Below the pieces are notes generated by a model. It worked only from the letters and a program-made list of their open reading frames with translations, was not told the origin of the DNA and made no database searches. The position numbers and the translations under genes were made by a program. A DNA stretch of 23,243 bases from contig JAJQAS010000006.1 of the NCBI GenBank assembly GCA_021203685.1, positions 1 through 23,243 on the forward strand. The letters are read 5' to 3'. This stretch comes from Clostridiales bacterium. Its GTDB lineage: Bacteria; Bacillota; Clostridia; Oscillospirales; Oscillospiraceae. Positions 1 to 7,566 of the stretch are shown piece by piece. Within the stretch, counting starts at the first letter, position 1, and each line of letters opens with the position of its first letter.

Positions 1-70
1 AACCAATAAACTCTTTCCCTTTTCCCAGTTTCACATCATTGACAAATGAACAATTTTTCGCAGCGGGAAC

Positions 71-113
71 AAAAAAGTTTCTGTGGCTGCACAGCCTTCC
101 GCCCGGTGCAGCC
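71..113 (-). terminator. candidate intrinsic terminator of the lipoprotein gene
   Basis: Read on the minus strand, a perfect 8-bp stem GGCTGCAC/GTGCAGCC (plus-strand 106-113 and 85-92) lies about 45 nt after the lipoprotein stop codon. A run of six U (71-76) follows after eight other bases, so the U tract is further from the stem than usual. The rest of 1-70 shows no gene. Confidence 0.4.
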
Positions 114-156
114 GTCATGGAAAGCCGCACAAACCCGTTCCAATTTGACCGGTTTT

Positions 157-822
157 TCACTCCTGCTCTGCCAGGCTTTCCAATTCTTCCAGCTCTTCAG
201 CCAGTTCGCTGAGCCGTTGCAGCGACTCCAGAAGATACGCCTGTTCTGCGGTGTTCAAATCTTCTGCATCAAGCTGATTCAATTCCTCCATGACAGTGTT
301 TGCGCGATCCGCTAAAGACTGCAATTCCCATATCATGCCAATCATTCCAATTATATCTACAAGATCCACATCGTCGTCGCTGGCACTGCTGTCCTCGCTT
401 CCGTAAAAACGTTCACCAAACGCTACCAGCTCTTCGCTTACTTCCTCAAGTTCTTCCATCGCCTCCTGTAATTCCGGACGTATTTCCCCAGATATCTCTT
501 CAGAGGACTCCGCCATAGCATCCAGCGCCTCCTGCAGTTGCTCAGACATTTCTGTCAAAGTGTCTGCGACGGATTCCTCCTCAGCGGACGAAGATGCTTC
601 CGCCGCAGATATTGCAGACACTTCTCCCGCAGCGTCTGCCGTGGATTCCTCCTCAGCGGACGAAGATGCTTCCGTCGCAGATATTACAGCCGATTCCTCC
701 ACCACAGAACTTGTTTCTGCGCTTGTATCCGTGCCGCTGGTGTGCGTTCCACATCCAGCCATCGGCAGGCAAAAAAGCACGGCCAACAATGCCGCCATCA
801 TGCGCTTCCATCGATTTTTCAT
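157..822 (-). CDS. acidic repeat-containing lipoprotein, unknown function
   Basis: A predicted secreted lipoprotein of 221 aa. Residues 1-24 form a lipoprotein signal peptide: basic MKNRWKR, a hydrophobic core, then the lipobox MAGC with Cys24 as the lipid-modified residue. Residues 25-90 are a Ser/Ala/Glu-rich linker containing a 24-residue direct duplication (SATEASSSAEEES and SAAEASSSAEEES, about 47-60 and 71-84). Residues 90-135 and 165-221 are very acidic and predicted to be helical or coiled coil, rich in EEL/ELEE patterns. No catalytic motif is visible and I do not recognise the family. The start is supported by AGGAGG nine bases upstream and a promoter at 870-898. It probably sits on the outer face of the membrane as a monocistronic gene. 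A role as a structural or binding protein is a guess only. Confidence 0.8.
   Translation of the reverse strand: MKNRWKRMMAALLAVLFCLPMAGCGTHTSGTDTSAETSSVVEESAVISATEASSSAEEESTADAAGEVSAISAAEASSSAEEESVADTLTEMSEQLQEALDAMAESSEEISGEIRPELQEAMEELEEVSEELVAFGERFYGSEDSSASDDDVDLVDIIGMIGMIWELQSLADRANTVMEELNQLDAEDLNTAEQAYLLESLQRLSELAEELEELESLAEQE
571..685. repeat. 43-bp direct repeat inside the lipoprotein gene (period 72)
   Basis: Bases 571-613 recur at 643-685 with one mismatch. The period of 72 bp equals 24 codons, so the duplication keeps the reading frame and encodes the repeated Ser/Glu-rich linker. Near-identity at DNA level suggests a recent tandem duplication, with copy number able to vary by slippage or recombination. 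Confidence 0.85.
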
Positions 823-869
823 TTCATTTTCCTCCTGGCAAACCGCAGATAAATTTCTCTTCGCATTTA

Positions 870-898
870 TTTATAGCACATGATGGAATAAAATGCAA
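870..898 (-). promoter_or_regulatory. sigma-A promoter of the lipoprotein gene
   Basis: On the minus strand, TTGCAT (893-898) and TATAAA (870-875) are separated by exactly 17 bp, with the start codon about 50 nt downstream. Confidence 0.65.
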
Positions 899-907
899 CT
901 CTTTGTC

Positions 908-936
908 AAAAAAAGTGGAGGCCAATGCCCTCTCCA
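908..936 (-). terminator. candidate terminator of the alpha/beta hydrolase gene
   Basis: On the minus strand a TGGAG/CTCCA stem (932-936 with 916-920), extended by one pair past a bulged A, is followed closely by a run of seven U (908-914). It lies just after the hydrolase stop codon at 954 and ahead of the next promoter. Confidence 0.5.
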
Positions 937-953
937 GCGGCGATGCTGCCCTA

Positions 954-1913
954 TTATCGCGTCTCCGCGCCTTTCATCGCCGTCCCGCTGTTCTGGAGGA
1001 CCCAGCCGATGAGCTCCTGGTGTATCTCCCCGCACCGGGCTTCGTGGAAGATGTCGTGCCGCAGCCCCGGGTACAACTTCATCTCCACCCGCTCCACGCC
1101 CTGCCGCTCCAAAAAGCGTTTGGTCTTTTTCACGCCCTTGCCAAAGTCCCCCACCGGGTCGTCTTCCCCGGACAGCAGCAGGATGGGGATATGCCGCTTC
1201 ATCTGTCCCGCCAGCTTCGGGTCCATGCTGCGTCCCATCCCCCGCAGCAGCTCAGCAAAGGCCCCTACGGTGAAGTCCTCCCCCCGCAGCGGGTCGCGCA
1301 GGAACTCCGCCCGGGCGGATTCATCGGCCAGCAGCCAGTCGAACTTCGACTGCACCGGCGCAAACTTCTTGTTGTAGCCGTCATAGGTCAGTTTGGAGAT
1401 GGTCTCGGTGACGGCCTCATAGCCGTGCTTTGTCGCTTCGCTGCGGGCGATGCGCCGGGCGACGGCCAGCGCCAGAGAGGACTGCTGCCCGGTGCCCGCC
1501 AGAACGGCGGCGTCTGCGTAGGCGGGAGCCTGGAACAGGACGTTCCGCACCACGAAGGATCCGAGGGAAAATCCCAGCAGGCACAGCGGCAGATCCGGGT
1601 ACGCCTTCCGAATCATGCTGCTCATTTCTATGGTATCCTGCACAAGGAACTTCCAGCTGCCCTCCGGCCCAAAATAGGTGCGGATCGGCTGCTCCTCCGA
1701 AAAGGAGCGGCCGTGACCAATGTGGTCGTTGCCGCAGACGACCAGCCCCCGCGCCGTACCGGCCGCCGCCAGCCGTTCATAGCGGCCAATGTGCTCCGTG
1801 ATGCCATGGGAGATTTGCAGGATGCCGACGGGCTTTTCCTCCGGTTCCCAAATAACTGCGTGGATGGTGGTGCGTCCGTCCGCGGACGGATAGGATATCA
1901 CCTTTGTATTCAT
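954..1913 (-). CDS. alpha/beta hydrolase, monoacylglycerol lipase-like (serine aminopeptidase S33 type)
   Basis: A 319-aa cytoplasmic serine hydrolase; no signal peptide. Family features are all visible: the oxyanion region QISHGITEH near residue 40, the nucleophile elbow GFSLGS, the acid in LLLSGEDDPVGDF and the catalytic His in PGLRHDIFHE near the C terminus. The family cleaves monoacylglycerols or similar esters; the natural substrate cannot be read from sequence. The reading frame is open upstream to 1994, but the ATG at 1911-1913 is chosen because AGGAAAGAGG lies just before it and homology starts there (MNTKVISYPS). It stands alone, divergent from the LCP gene. It could equally be annotated lysophospholipase. 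Confidence 0.9.
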   Translation of the reverse strand: MNTKVISYPSADGRTTIHAVIWEPEEKPVGILQISHGITEHIGRYERLAAAGTARGLVVCGNDHIGHGRSFSEEQPIRTYFGPEGSWKFLVQDTIEMSSMIRKAYPDLPLCLLGFSLGSFVVRNVLFQAPAYADAAVLAGTGQQSSLALAVARRIARSEATKHGYEAVTETISKLTYDGYNKKFAPVQSKFDWLLADESARAEFLRDPLRGEDFTVGAFAELLRGMGRSMDPKLAGQMKRHIPILLLSGEDDPVGDFGKGVKKTKRFLERQGVERVEMKLYPGLRHDIFHEARCGEIHQELIGWVLQNSGTAMKGAETR

Positions 1914-1954
1914 TTCTGCCTCTTTCCTGCGGGTTTCAGTGGTGACGTGTATCC

Positions 1955-1983
1955 ATTTTAGCACAACCTGACCCGCATTGGAA
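1955..1983 (-). promoter_or_regulatory. candidate promoter of the alpha/beta hydrolase
   Basis: On the minus strand TAAAAT (1955-1960) lies 17 bp from a weak -35, TTCCAA (1978-1983), placing the transcript start about 30 nt before the chosen ATG. The rest of the divergent gap 1914-2226 holds only this, the facing promoter at 2114-2142 and no supported gene. Confidence 0.4.
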
Positions 1984-2113
1984 TGATTTTGCACAGATTT
2001 CCTCCGCCAGCCGGTTCAGCGTTGTTTGCGCGCGTGCTGCCGGTCAAAACATCCCGCCGCAGCCGCACCATCCGGGGCGCGGAGCGCTCGTTAGAAATTT
2101 CCTTTTTTCCCAG

Positions 2114-2142
2114 TTGATTTTGGATGGAAGACAATGTATAAT
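2114..2142 (+). promoter_or_regulatory. sigma-A promoter of the LCP/sortase locus
   Basis: TTGATT (2114-2119), a 17-bp spacer and a perfect TATAAT (2137-2142). The expected transcript start near 2149 gives a leader of about 78 nt before the LCP start codon. Confidence 0.8.
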
Positions 2143-2226
2143 ATGAATCCGACAAAAGGGGGCGAAATTTTGGAGATAAAATGGAATCGCGGCAGCGGAC
2201 AAAACTGAAAACCAGGAGGACAAACT

Positions 2227-3321
2227 ATGCAAAAATGGAGACAGATCAAGCTGGTGTACCGGGTGCTGATCTGCATCGCGTCGGCTCTGGCGGCGCTGGC
2301 AGTGGGCGTTACGGCGACCTACGTGGGGCTGCGGCAGAGCGGCAGGCTCCGGCTGGCAAACAACGCCACTTCCGAGGTCCCCACCCTGGAGAGCGACAGC
2401 GAGGAAGGTGATTCCTCCGAAGAGCAGTGGCAGGACGACTGGATCTGGTACGACGGGCAGATCTACGAATATAACGACAGCATTCTCACCTTCCTCTTTA
2501 TGGGCATCGACGTGGGGGATGAAGTCGGGGAGGACCAGACCGGACTCTCCTCCGGCCAGGCGGACGCGCTGTTCCTGCTGGTGCTGGACCAGGACGCCAG
2601 GGCCATTCATGTGGTCGCCATTGACCGCAACACCATGACGGAGATCAACCGCCTGGACGAGGACGGAACGGTACTGGGCACTGTCACAGCTCAGGTGGCT
2701 GTGGCCCACGGCTACGGCGACGGCAAGGAGCTCAGCGCGGAAAACACGCTGTCCGCCGTCTCGAACATCTTATATGACATCCCCATCCACGGCTACTGTG
2801 CCATCAACATGGCGGCCATCTCCGAGTTGAATGATGCGGTGGGCGGCGTGGATGTCACCGTGCTGGAAAGCCTTCCCTCTACCTCAGGGCTGCTGGTGGA
2901 AGGGGAAACCGTCCATCTGGAGGGAGAAGATGCCTACGTCTATGTGAAGGTCCGAGACGCAAACGTTGAGGGGAGCGCCCAGCGGCGGCTCCAACGCCAA
3001 AAGCAATACCTAATCGCGTACATCCAGCAGGCAAAGGCGGCCGTCTCTCAGGACTTCACCCTGGTGAGCACCCTGTTCACCAGCATCACACCCTATATGA
3101 CGACTGACGTGACCCTGGACGAGGTGGTATATCTGGCCTCCACCGCTCTGTCTTATTCCTTCGCGGACGAGGACATGATCACCATTCCCGGCGAGACCGT
3201 CTCCACCGAGGGCTACTCCGATGAGTTCTATCCAGATGAAGACGCGCTTAAGGATTTGATCATCGATGTGTTTTATACACCTGTGGAAACGTCTTCGGAA
3301 GACGCAGGCGACCAGTCTTGA
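2227..3321 (+). CDS. LCP (LytR-CpsA-Psr) family membrane protein
   Basis: A 364-aa membrane-anchored protein with a short cytoplasmic tail, one transmembrane helix (about 11-33), an acidic extracellular linker (45-80) and an LCP domain (about 86-270). LCP enzymes transfer lipid-linked glycopolymers to peptidoglycan or protein. Supporting motifs are FLFMGIDVG, VVAIDRNTM (matching the usual SIPRDT segment, keeping the Arg at 134 but not the Pro or Asp), AVAHGYGDG, GGVDVTV and VRD followed by RRLQRQKQ. The C-terminal ~95 residues are less recognisable and acidic. The start has AGGAGG eight bases upstream. It precedes a class B sortase and its likely substrate, so a role in surface decoration is likely. 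The altered first Arg motif leaves open that it is a non-catalytic relative. Confidence 0.82.
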   Translation: MQKWRQIKLVYRVLICIASALAALAVGVTATYVGLRQSGRLRLANNATSEVPTLESDSEEGDSSEEQWQDDWIWYDGQIYEYNDSILTFLFMGIDVGDEVGEDQTGLSSGQADALFLLVLDQDARAIHVVAIDRNTMTEINRLDEDGTVLGTVTAQVAVAHGYGDGKELSAENTLSAVSNILYDIPIHGYCAINMAAISELNDAVGGVDVTVLESLPSTSGLLVEGETVHLEGEDAYVYVKVRDANVEGSAQRRLQRQKQYLIAYIQQAKAAVSQDFTLVSTLFTSITPYMTTDVTLDEVVYLASTALSYSFADEDMITIPGETVSTEGYSDEFYPDEDALKDLIIDVFYTPVETSSEDAGDQS

Positions 3322-3349
3322 TTTTTTTTGAAAATCTCGCAGAAAAAGG

Positions 3350-3378
3350 TTGCTATTTCCAAAGTCAGCGCGTATAAT
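3350..3378 (+). promoter_or_regulatory. internal sigma-A promoter before the sortase
   Basis: TTGCTA (3350-3355), 17-bp spacer, perfect TATAAT (3373-3378). The start of transcription would fall near 3385, giving a very short leader that barely includes the GGGTGG ribosome site at 3389-3394. Confidence 0.65.
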
Positions 3379-3402
3379 AAACTGTGATGGGTGGATTATC
3401 AT

Positions 3403-4257
3403 ATGAGTAAGCAACACACCGAAGGGGAGAACCACCCTTCCAATAACAAAAAGACGCTGTATCGTGTCATCTTCATCGTCTGTTTGGTGATTTTTTTGGC
3501 GGCATTTGGATTTCTTATTCGGTACCAGATTACCAAACAAAGGGCCAACGATGTCTATGCCTCCCTGCAAGAGACAAGCGTGGAGGAAGTGCCTGACGAA
3601 TCCTCGCCGGACAGCTCCGCAGAGGAGCTTGTGCTGGAGGAGGAACTGCTGCGGGAGATCGACTTTGCCGACCTCCAGGCCAACACCAACGAGGATATTT
3701 ATGCCTGGATCTCCATTCCCGACACCAACATCGACTATCCCATCGTGCAGCATCCCACAGACGACACCTACTATCTGAATTACAACCTGGACGGCACCGC
3801 CGGGCTGCCCGGCACCATCTATACGGAGCTGGCCAACGCAAAGGATTTTTCCGACTTCATGACGGTCATCTACGGGCACAATATGCAGAACGGGACCATG
3901 TTCCAAAATCTGCACAACTACAGCGATGGGATTTTCTTTGAGGAACACCCCTACGTCTACATCTATCTGGAGGATTCCACGCTGAAATACCAGGTGTTCG
4001 CCGCCTACGAATACACCAACGTCCATATGCTGTACGCTTTCGACTACAGCACCGAGGAAGGGCGGCAGGAATTTCTCGACGAGGTCGCCGGGCTGCGCAG
4101 CCTGACCTATATTTACGACGATACGGTGGAGGTGACAACAGACAGCAATGTTCTCACCCTGTCCACCTGCGTTCATGACGTACCGGAAAAGCGCTTTCTG
4201 GTGAACGCAGTTCTCATCCAGTCGGTAGACCGCGCCGACCTGGAGGAGGCATCATAA
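3403..4257 (+). CDS. srtB: class B sortase
   Basis: A 284-aa membrane-bound transpeptidase that cuts a sorting signal and joins the substrate protein to the cell wall. It has an N-terminal transmembrane helix (about 20-40), an acidic stalk (60-85) and a sortase domain (90-275). Catalytic residues are visible: His159 in IYGHNMQ, Cys256 in TLSTC, and Arg264 in EKRFLVNAV. The TLSTC context and domain length are typical of class B. A GTG four codons upstream is in frame, but the ATG is preferred because GGGTGG lies eight bases before it. The gene is followed 82 nt later by a protein ending in SPKTG, the kind of motif recognised by clostridial SrtB. Class B sortases in pathogens often act in iron uptake, but nothing here suggests haem. 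Confidence 0.93.
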   Translation: MSKQHTEGENHPSNNKKTLYRVIFIVCLVIFLAAFGFLIRYQITKQRANDVYASLQETSVEEVPDESSPDSSAEELVLEEELLREIDFADLQANTNEDIYAWISIPDTNIDYPIVQHPTDDTYYLNYNLDGTAGLPGTIYTELANAKDFSDFMTVIYGHNMQNGTMFQNLHNYSDGIFFEEHPYVYIYLEDSTLKYQVFAAYEYTNVHMLYAFDYSTEEGRQEFLDEVAGLRSLTYIYDDTVEVTTDSNVLTLSTCVHDVPEKRFLVNAVLIQSVDRADLEEAS

Positions 4258-4339
4258 GGATATTGACCGTTGTGGTTGATATAAAGCTTGAAGGAAACCC
4301 CGCGTTTTGAATGCGCGTACAAAAAAGGAGGATACTATA

Positions 4340-5068
4340 ATGAAAAGATTTTTAGCCGTGTTGGTGGCCGTCATGCTGGCATTCAGCGTCAGCGTCACTG
4401 CCTTCGCCACCAACCCCAGCCCCAGCTCCACTGACTCCGAAATCACTTCCGCTGTGGAGGATGCGCTGGACGATGCCGCCGGCAATGGCAGCAGCGTCAC
4501 CGCTTCCTGCGACGGATATCGGATCATCATCTATGAGTGGGACGGTGAGATTACCGACGCAATGGTGAAGCAGATCAGCTCCGCTGTCTCCGCCCTCGTC
4601 GAGAGCGGCAAGTCGATCAGCGATTACGAGCTGACCATCTATGCCTTTGGGATGCGGATCGAGATCACTGGTGATGCCGTCGTGGCCTATCCTGTCAACG
4701 TCACTTTCAGCAACGTCTCCGCTGTGACTTCTGACAGTCTGGTCGCCATGCTCTACTACGTCAACGGCGAGTGGGTTGAGGTGTATCTGGATCAGGCGAC
4801 GGGTAAGGTCTACGGCCAGTTTGGCGAGATCGTGGACGACGAGCCCCTGTTCATTATCGTCCTGAACGAGCTGAGCGAGTCCAGCGGCAGCAGCAGCGGC
4901 AGTTCTTCCGGCAGCAGCGGTTCTTCCAGTTCCGGTTCCTCTTCTTCCTCCAGCAGCAGCACCACCTCCCCCAAGACGGGAGACCTCAATGTGGCGCCCT
5001 ATGTGACCCTGTGTGCTCTGGCTCTGGCCGGTGCCGTGGTCGCCGGGAAGAAAGCTTTTGCCAAGTAA
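4340..5068 (+). CDS. secreted Ser-rich protein with SPKTG sorting signal
   Basis: A 242-aa predicted cell-wall-anchored protein. Residues 1-24 are a Sec signal peptide (MKRFLAVLVA start, likely cleavage after AFA). Residues 25-178 form a globular domain of unknown family with a helix pair and alternating strands. Residues 180-208 are an almost pure Ser/Gly stalk. A sorting signal SPKTGD follows at 210-215, then a hydrophobic helix (about 218-236) and a basic tail KKAFAK. This is the standard layout of a sortase substrate, with SPKTG replacing LPXTG. The ATG at 4340 has AAAGGAGG seven bases before it; an upstream in-frame ATG lacks one. It directly follows srtB and is its obvious candidate substrate. 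The globular domain contains a single Cys (57). Function of the domain is unknown. Confidence 0.9.
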   Translation: MKRFLAVLVAVMLAFSVSVTAFATNPSPSSTDSEITSAVEDALDDAAGNGSSVTASCDGYRIIIYEWDGEITDAMVKQISSAVSALVESGKSISDYELTIYAFGMRIEITGDAVVAYPVNVTFSNVSAVTSDSLVAMLYYVNGEWVEVYLDQATGKVYGQFGEIVDDEPLFIIVLNELSESSGSSSGSSSGSSGSSSSGSSSSSSSSTTSPKTGDLNVAPYVTLCALALAGAVVAGKKAFAK

Positions 5069-5096
5069 ATTCGCCGTAGGTACGGAAATCTAGATG

Positions 5097-5145
5097 GCCC
5101 CCTTAGCGCAGACCTCAATGCGAGGTTGCCCTAAGGGGGCTTTTT
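5097..5145 (+). terminator. strong intrinsic terminator of the sortase locus
   Basis: A perfect 10-bp stem GCCCCCTTAG/CTAAGGGGGC (5097-5106 with 5131-5140), holding an inner GACCTC/GAGGTT stem, is followed by TTTTT (5141-5145). It starts 28 nt after the stop codon. Confidence 0.92.
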
Positions 5146-5371
5146 ATGGGCTCCAGGATTGTGGGCTCCAGGATGGACAATGTTGCAAAAAGCAAGACAT
5201 ATCACGCAGGTACAGGATTATAGGAAAGCAAGATGGCCTCTGCCATACGGCAAAGGCCATCAGGGAATTTTCCTTTTGTTATCTCGCTTTCTGCCTGACG
5301 GAGCGCTCAAACTCGCTTACCGCAGGATTCCGTACGCTCTCTTGAGCGGGTTCAACGTTGAGAGGGGGGGC
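5146..5371. other. intergenic region with hairpin at 5232-5261, candidate minus-strand terminator
   Basis: No gene is supported here. The segment TGGGCTCCAGGAT occurs twice in tandem (5147-5159 and 5162-5174). A 13-bp stem with one mismatch, GATGGCCTCTGCC/GGCAAAGGCCATC, spans 5232-5261. On the minus strand it is followed by TTGCTTTCC, so it may end the EF-G-like transcript about 110 nt after the stop codon. A second imperfect pairing (GCGCTCAA with TTGAGCG) lies nearer to the gene. Confidence 0.5.
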
Positions 5372-7435
5372 TTACTCGTTCAGCACTTTGGCCTCGGCGA
5401 TGGCCTTCTCCTGGGCGGCGGCGGGGCACTGCTCATAGCGGACAAAGTGGAAGGTGAAGGAGCCACGGCTCTGGGTCATGGCCCGCAGGTCGATGGCGTA
5501 GTTGCCCATCTCGGCCATGGGGACCTCAGCGCTGATGACCTGGTTGCCGCCCTCCACGGGGTCCATGCCCATGACGCGGCCGCGGCGCTTGTTCAGGTCG
5601 CCCATGATGTCGCCCATGTAGCTGTCCGGCACAGTGACCTTCAGCTCGCCCACCGGCTCCAGCAGCACGGGGTTGGCGTCGGGCAAAGCGGCCTTATAGG
5701 CCAGCTGCGCGGCGGTTTTGAAGGCGATTTCGGAGGAGTCCACCGGATGGTAGGAACCGTCATACAGGGTGGCTTTCAGGTTGACCATGGGGTACCCAGC
5801 CAGCACGCCGTGGAGACACGCTTCCCGCAGGCCCTTTTCCACAGCGGGGAAGTAGTTCCGGGGCACGCTGCCGCCGAAGACTTCCTCCGCAAAGACCATA
5901 TCCTCAGACTCGTCGTTGGGCTCGAACCGCACCCAAACGTCGCCGTACTGGCCGCTGCCGCCGGTCTGCTTCTTGAATTTGCCCTGCTTGGAGACGGTCT
6001 TGCGGATCTTCTCGCGGTAGGGGACACGGGGGGTGTCCAGGTTGACTTCCACGCCGAAGCGGCTCTTGAGCTTGGCGCACAGCACGTCGATCTGGATGTC
6101 GCCCGCGCCGGAGACCACCACCTGATGGGTCTCAGCGTTGTTCTCCACGCTGAAGGAGGGGTCCTCCTCGTTCAGGCGGTTCAGGCCCATACCCACCTTG
6201 TCGTCCTGGCCCCGCTTGACGGGGGAGATGGCCTTGGAGTAGACCGGCTCCGCAAAGGCGGGCGGGTCGAGGCGGATGCCGTCCACGGAGACGGTGTCGC
6301 CAGTCTTGAGCTTATCCATCTTGGAGATGGCGCCGATGTCACCGGCGTTCAGTTCTTTCAGCTCGGTGGCCTTCTTGCCGCACATGGAGTACAGGCGGCC
6401 GATCTTCTCGTTGTCGCCGGTGCGGCCATTGACCAGGCTCATGTCGGGGGTCAGTTTGCCTCGCAGCACCTTGACATAGGAGTATTTGCCGTACTGGTCG
6501 GAGACGGTCTTGAACACATAGGCCACGGTGCTGCCCTCGGTGGAGACGGCCACCTGCACCGGTTCGCCGTCGGCGTCCACGCCGTTCATGGGTTCGGTGT
6601 TCATGGGATAGGGACCCATGGTGATGAGGCCGTGGAGCAGGGCCTCGGTGCCCAGGCCGGTCAGGGCGCTGCCGCAGTAGACAGGGGTGACGGTGCGTTC
6701 TTTCACACCGGTCAGCATCCCCTGGGCGACCTCCTCAGAGGTGAACTCATGGCCGTCGAAATACAGCTCCATGAACTCTTCGCTGGTCTCGGCCACGTTT
6801 TCCATCAGGGCGTCGTAGGATTCCGCCAGGAAGTCCTCCTTGTCGGCGGGTACGTCCATGGCCTTGCTTTTGCCGCCGGAGACGCCGTAGGCGCACTTGT
6901 TCAGCACGTCCAGCACACCGTAAACCGTTTTGTTGTCGTCCCACAGGGGGGAGACCACAGGAGTGACCTGACTGCCAAACTTCTCCTTCATCTCCTCCAC
7001 CACGGCGTTGAAGTCGCCGTTCTCTTCGTCGGTCTTGGAGACGTAGATGAGGGTGGGGAGGTCGTGGGCGCTGGCCGCTTTCCAGGCCCGCTCCGCGCCG
7101 ACGGGAACGCTGCCCTTGGCGGGCAGAACGATGACCACCGCGTCGGCCACAGTCAGGGCCTCGACCACCTCGCCGTCGAAGTCGAAGTTGCCCGGACAGT
7201 CGATGATGTTCAGCAGACAATTCTCGTACTGCACGGGGATGATGGAGGCGGAGATGGAGACCTGGCGCTTGATCTCTTCGGGGTCATAGTCAGAAACGGT
7301 GTTGCCGTCGGTGGTCCTGCCCAGCCGCTGGGTGACACCGGTCACGTTCAGCATACTCTCGGTCAACATGGTCTTGCCCGAGCCGCTGTGGCCCAGCAGA
7401 CAGACATTGCGGATTTGTTTGGCGGTGTAGCTCAT
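5372..7435 (-). CDS. EF-G-like translational GTPase (elongation factor G paralog)
   Basis: A 687-aa GTPase with the full EF-G layout: G domain (about 1-270), domain II (295-385), III (395-470), IV (475-595; TPRVPYRE, GSGQYGDVWV, YDGSYHPVDSSE) and V (596-675; GDIMGDLNKRRGRVMGM). The P-loop is GHSGSGKT (15-22). Other G motifs are unusual: switch I reads IKRQVSISAS instead of the RGITI form, G3 is DCPGNFDF with Asn where EF-G has the catalytic His, and G4 is SKTD instead of NKxD. These changes fit the poorly understood EF-G-related subfamily rather than housekeeping FusA. It binds ribosomes by family expectation; its exact role is unknown. AAGGAG lies before the start, and a promoter with a ~125-nt leader precedes it. 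A Tet(M)-type protection factor is less likely given the DYDPEEIKR signature. Confidence 0.9.
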   Translation of the reverse strand: MSYTAKQIRNVCLLGHSGSGKTMLTESMLNVTGVTQRLGRTTDGNTVSDYDPEEIKRQVSISASIIPVQYENCLLNIIDCPGNFDFDGEVVEALTVADAVVIVLPAKGSVPVGAERAWKAASAHDLPTLIYVSKTDEENGDFNAVVEEMKEKFGSQVTPVVSPLWDDNKTVYGVLDVLNKCAYGVSGGKSKAMDVPADKEDFLAESYDALMENVAETSEEFMELYFDGHEFTSEEVAQGMLTGVKERTVTPVYCGSALTGLGTEALLHGLITMGPYPMNTEPMNGVDADGEPVQVAVSTEGSTVAYVFKTVSDQYGKYSYVKVLRGKLTPDMSLVNGRTGDNEKIGRLYSMCGKKATELKELNAGDIGAISKMDKLKTGDTVSVDGIRLDPPAFAEPVYSKAISPVKRGQDDKVGMGLNRLNEEDPSFSVENNAETHQVVVSGAGDIQIDVLCAKLKSRFGVEVNLDTPRVPYREKIRKTVSKQGKFKKQTGGSGQYGDVWVRFEPNDESEDMVFAEEVFGGSVPRNYFPAVEKGLREACLHGVLAGYPMVNLKATLYDGSYHPVDSSEIAFKTAAQLAYKAALPDANPVLLEPVGELKVTVPDSYMGDIMGDLNKRRGRVMGMDPVEGGNQVISAEVPMAEMGNYAIDLRAMTQSRGSFTFHFVRYEQCPAAAQEKAIAEAKVLNE

Positions 7436-7566
7436 AGCTTGTTCTCTCCTTAAAATGTATGGTATTTCAAGTCATACTCCCGCAAAAGGAGCAACTTGGG
7501 GATTCTGTGCCGGGGGAGTTCCGTTTCAAGTCATGTCCCATCATGCCCTGGGCAAGTCCATTAGTC
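7436..7566 (-). promoter_or_regulatory. long 5' leader of the EF-G-like gene with repeated ATGACTTGAAA
   Basis: Transcription from the promoter at 7567-7595 gives a leader of about 125 nt. It holds two exact copies of ATGACTTGAAA on the minus strand (plus-strand 7524-7534 and 7465-7475, 59 bp apart). A CUCCUU segment (about 7485-7490) could pair with the AAGGAG ribosome site next to the gene. A 25-codon frame starts MMGHDLK and ends CGSMT at the second repeat, but has only a weak, very close ribosome site. Regulation is inferred, not shown. Confidence 0.4.

Noticed and set aside
2181..2411. Short frame starting upstream of and overlapping the LCP gene
   Set aside because: GGAG lies before its ATG, but it runs out of frame through the LCP coding region and has an Arg/Gly-rich shadow composition.
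5372..7435. Tetracycline-resistance ribosomal protection protein
   Set aside because: The leader and fold invite this, but the DYDPEEIKR region and G motifs fit the EF-G-related subfamily better than Tet(M).
5159..7453. Long plus-strand open frame opposite the EF-G-like gene
   Set aside because: It is His/Gly/Val-rich antisense of a high-GC coding gene with no ribosome site or domain.
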